12,372 nt of DNA from Aestuarierythrobacter sp037968495. GTDB taxonomy: Bacteria > Pseudomonadota > Alphaproteobacteria > Sphingomonadales > Sphingomonadaceae. Where the stretch lies: NCBI GenBank assembly GCA_037968495.1, contig JBBKVP010000041.1, positions 1 to 12,372 on the forward strand, given 5' to 3'. Positions within the stretch are counted from its first letter, which is position 1. Every line of letters begins with the position of its first letter. This document shows, in pieces, positions 11,515 through 12,372 of the stretch. The position numbers were made by a program, and so were the translations under genes. The notes under the pieces are model-generated. The model ran no database searches, was not told the DNA's origin, and worked only from the letters and a program-made list of their open reading frames with translations.

Positions 11515-12372
11515 CTATGCGAACCCGAGCTGCCTGCGCTGCTCGGACCAAACGAGCGGTAGCTGCATTGCCATGAGCGTGCGGCGTTTGAGTGTTGCGG
11601 GTTGCCGCCCCTCCACAATGGCAGCAACAATATCAGGGGCGAGATAGCTGATCCGGATCATGTCAGCGAGATTGCCGCGGCATTTGCCGAGCCGCTCAGC
11701 AATTTGAACCAGCGATCCGGTCTGTTCGAGTACGGCCTTGCGAGCCGCATGTGCATCCGCGATAAGCCCAATTAAGCGGTGATCGTAATTCGCGGCAACC
11801 GGTTCCGGCCCAGGAAACACGAGCTTGATTGCTTGGCCCCGCCGCATTCGCTCGACCGGGAAGCTCAGTAGATGAAGGGCGTCGACATTAGGCGCCAACT
11901 CCAGCATGCGAACCGCCACGTCGATATGGTCATCATGCAAATCGATACGCTCGACAAGCTGCTTTAGAACCAGACGTTGACCCTGGGCGATACCAATCGA
12001 TAGTGTTTTTACTGAAGCAGCGGCACGCTGGAGGACACACTCGATCTCGCCAGCATCCCTTCCACCGGTTGCATCATGAACTGCGCTGTCATCGGTTAGG
12101 AACCGTTGCAGCTGATCGAGCACCATCTGTTCGAGATCATGAGCTGGAACACGCCAACCTGGCTCAGTGCGGTCGAGCCTTTGTTGCTCATGCGTGACGT
12201 AGTAACGGTAACGCTTATCCTTCTTCTTTGCATGAGTTGGCGACATCCGGCGGCCCAGACCATCGTAAAGCAATCCGGTAAGCAGGCTCGCACTGCGCGA
12301 GCGCCTCGACTTACTACCAGCATGATCGCGGGTCGCGAGCCGGGACTGAACTGCGGTCCAAAGTTCCTCGGG
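11515..12372 (-). CDS. Large serine recombinase, C-terminal part (runs off window)
   Basis: A frame open to the right edge gives 285 C-terminal residues of a resolvase/invertase-type large serine recombinase; the catalytic N-terminal domain lies outside. PEELWTAVQSRLATRDHAGS (1-20) ends the recombinase domain. SLLTGLLYDGLGRRMSPTHA and KKKDKRYRYYVTHEQQ (about 28-63) sit where the zinc ribbon of this family lies, but without its Cys pairs. A helical middle part (about 100-150) follows. The C-terminal helix-turn-helix-like end (SLVQIAERLGKCRGNLADMI, then LAPDIVAAIVEGRQP and LPLVWSEQRRQLGFA) is characteristic, from memory, of alphaproteobacterial members. The TAG stop at 11515 gives a natural C-terminus. 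Such enzymes integrate or excise phages and islands. Whether this one is active cannot be judged, since the catalytic Ser is outside. Confidence 0.88.
   Translation of the reverse strand, partial: PEELWTAVQSRLATRDHAGSKSRRSRSASLLTGLLYDGLGRRMSPTHAKKKDKRYRYYVTHEQQRLDRTEPGWRVPAHDLEQMVLDQLQRFLTDDSAVHDATGGRDAGEIECVLQRAAASVKTLSIGIAQGQRLVLKQLVERIDLHDDHIDVAVRMLELAPNVDALHLLSFPVERMRRGQAIKLVFPGPEPVAANYDHRLIGLIADAHAARKAVLEQTGSLVQIAERLGKCRGNLADMIRISYLAPDIVAAIVEGRQPATLKRRTLMAMQLPLVWSEQRRQLGFA

Noticed and set aside
11294..11551. An 85-residue minus-strand frame between tRNA-Leu and the recombinase
   Set aside because: It has no recognisable motif, overlaps the recombinase end in another frame and spans the hairpin cluster. 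Weak coding is possible but unsupported.
12003..12197. A His-rich 64-residue plus-strand frame
   Set aside because: It is antisense to the recombinase coding sequence, has no homologous pattern and is explained by codon composition.
1..12372. CRISPR arrays, rRNA genes or a complete insertion sequence
   Set aside because: No regularly spaced direct repeats, no rRNA-like conserved blocks and no transposase with terminal inverted repeats were seen.

Overview
The window looks like chromosomal DNA of an alphaproteobacterium, most likely in the order Sphingomonadales (Erythrobacter/Altererythrobacter-like). This is inferred from moderately high GC, the metX/metW pair divergent from hisC-tyrA, an ftsE-ftsX-ydcF-plsC string beside an MJ0042 zinc-ribbon membrane protein, and an AraC regulator with an N-terminal membrane domain. 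The genus is a judgement from gene content and protein style, not a database result.

Left part (1-2653): the 3' end of an unidentified gene, then a small VOC protein strikingly like the Tn5 bleomycin-binding protein. Next come a membrane-anchored AraC-type regulator and a putative exported protein of unknown function. The gap between these last two holds two nested inverted repeats. A terminator-like hairpin and a 9-bp inverted-repeat element follow the exported protein.

Middle part (2654-6854): two divergent amino-acid units. On the minus strand, metX, a GNAT acetyltransferase and metW form a chain in which each gene overlaps the next by 4 bp (methionine synthesis through O-acylhomoserine). 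On the plus strand, hisC and tyrA also overlap by 4 bp, which suggests coupled transamination and dehydrogenation in aromatic amino acid and histidine synthesis.

Right-middle part (6851-10933): ftsE, ftsX, a DUF218/YdcF-like protein and a PlsC-type acyltransferase run on the minus strand with 4-bp overlaps, a cell-envelope unit linking division-site ABC machinery to a phospholipid acyltransferase. Its end overlaps the end of tyrA by 4 bp, tail to tail. A zinc-ribbon, single-pass membrane protein diverges from ftsE, and a small putative exported protein converges on it.

Right edge (10934-12372): a class II tRNA-Leu(GAG) with an encoded CCA end, about 280 bp of non-coding DNA rich in small inverted repeats, then the C-terminal half of a large serine recombinase that runs off the window. 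This suggests that a mobile element or its remnant begins here. I found no CRISPR array, no rRNA and no complete insertion sequence. Nothing in the window is demonstrably a new defence or mobile system. The items most worth a second look are the GNAT gene inside metX-metW, the structured DNA between the tRNA and the recombinase, and the nested repeats between the AraC regulator and its neighbour.
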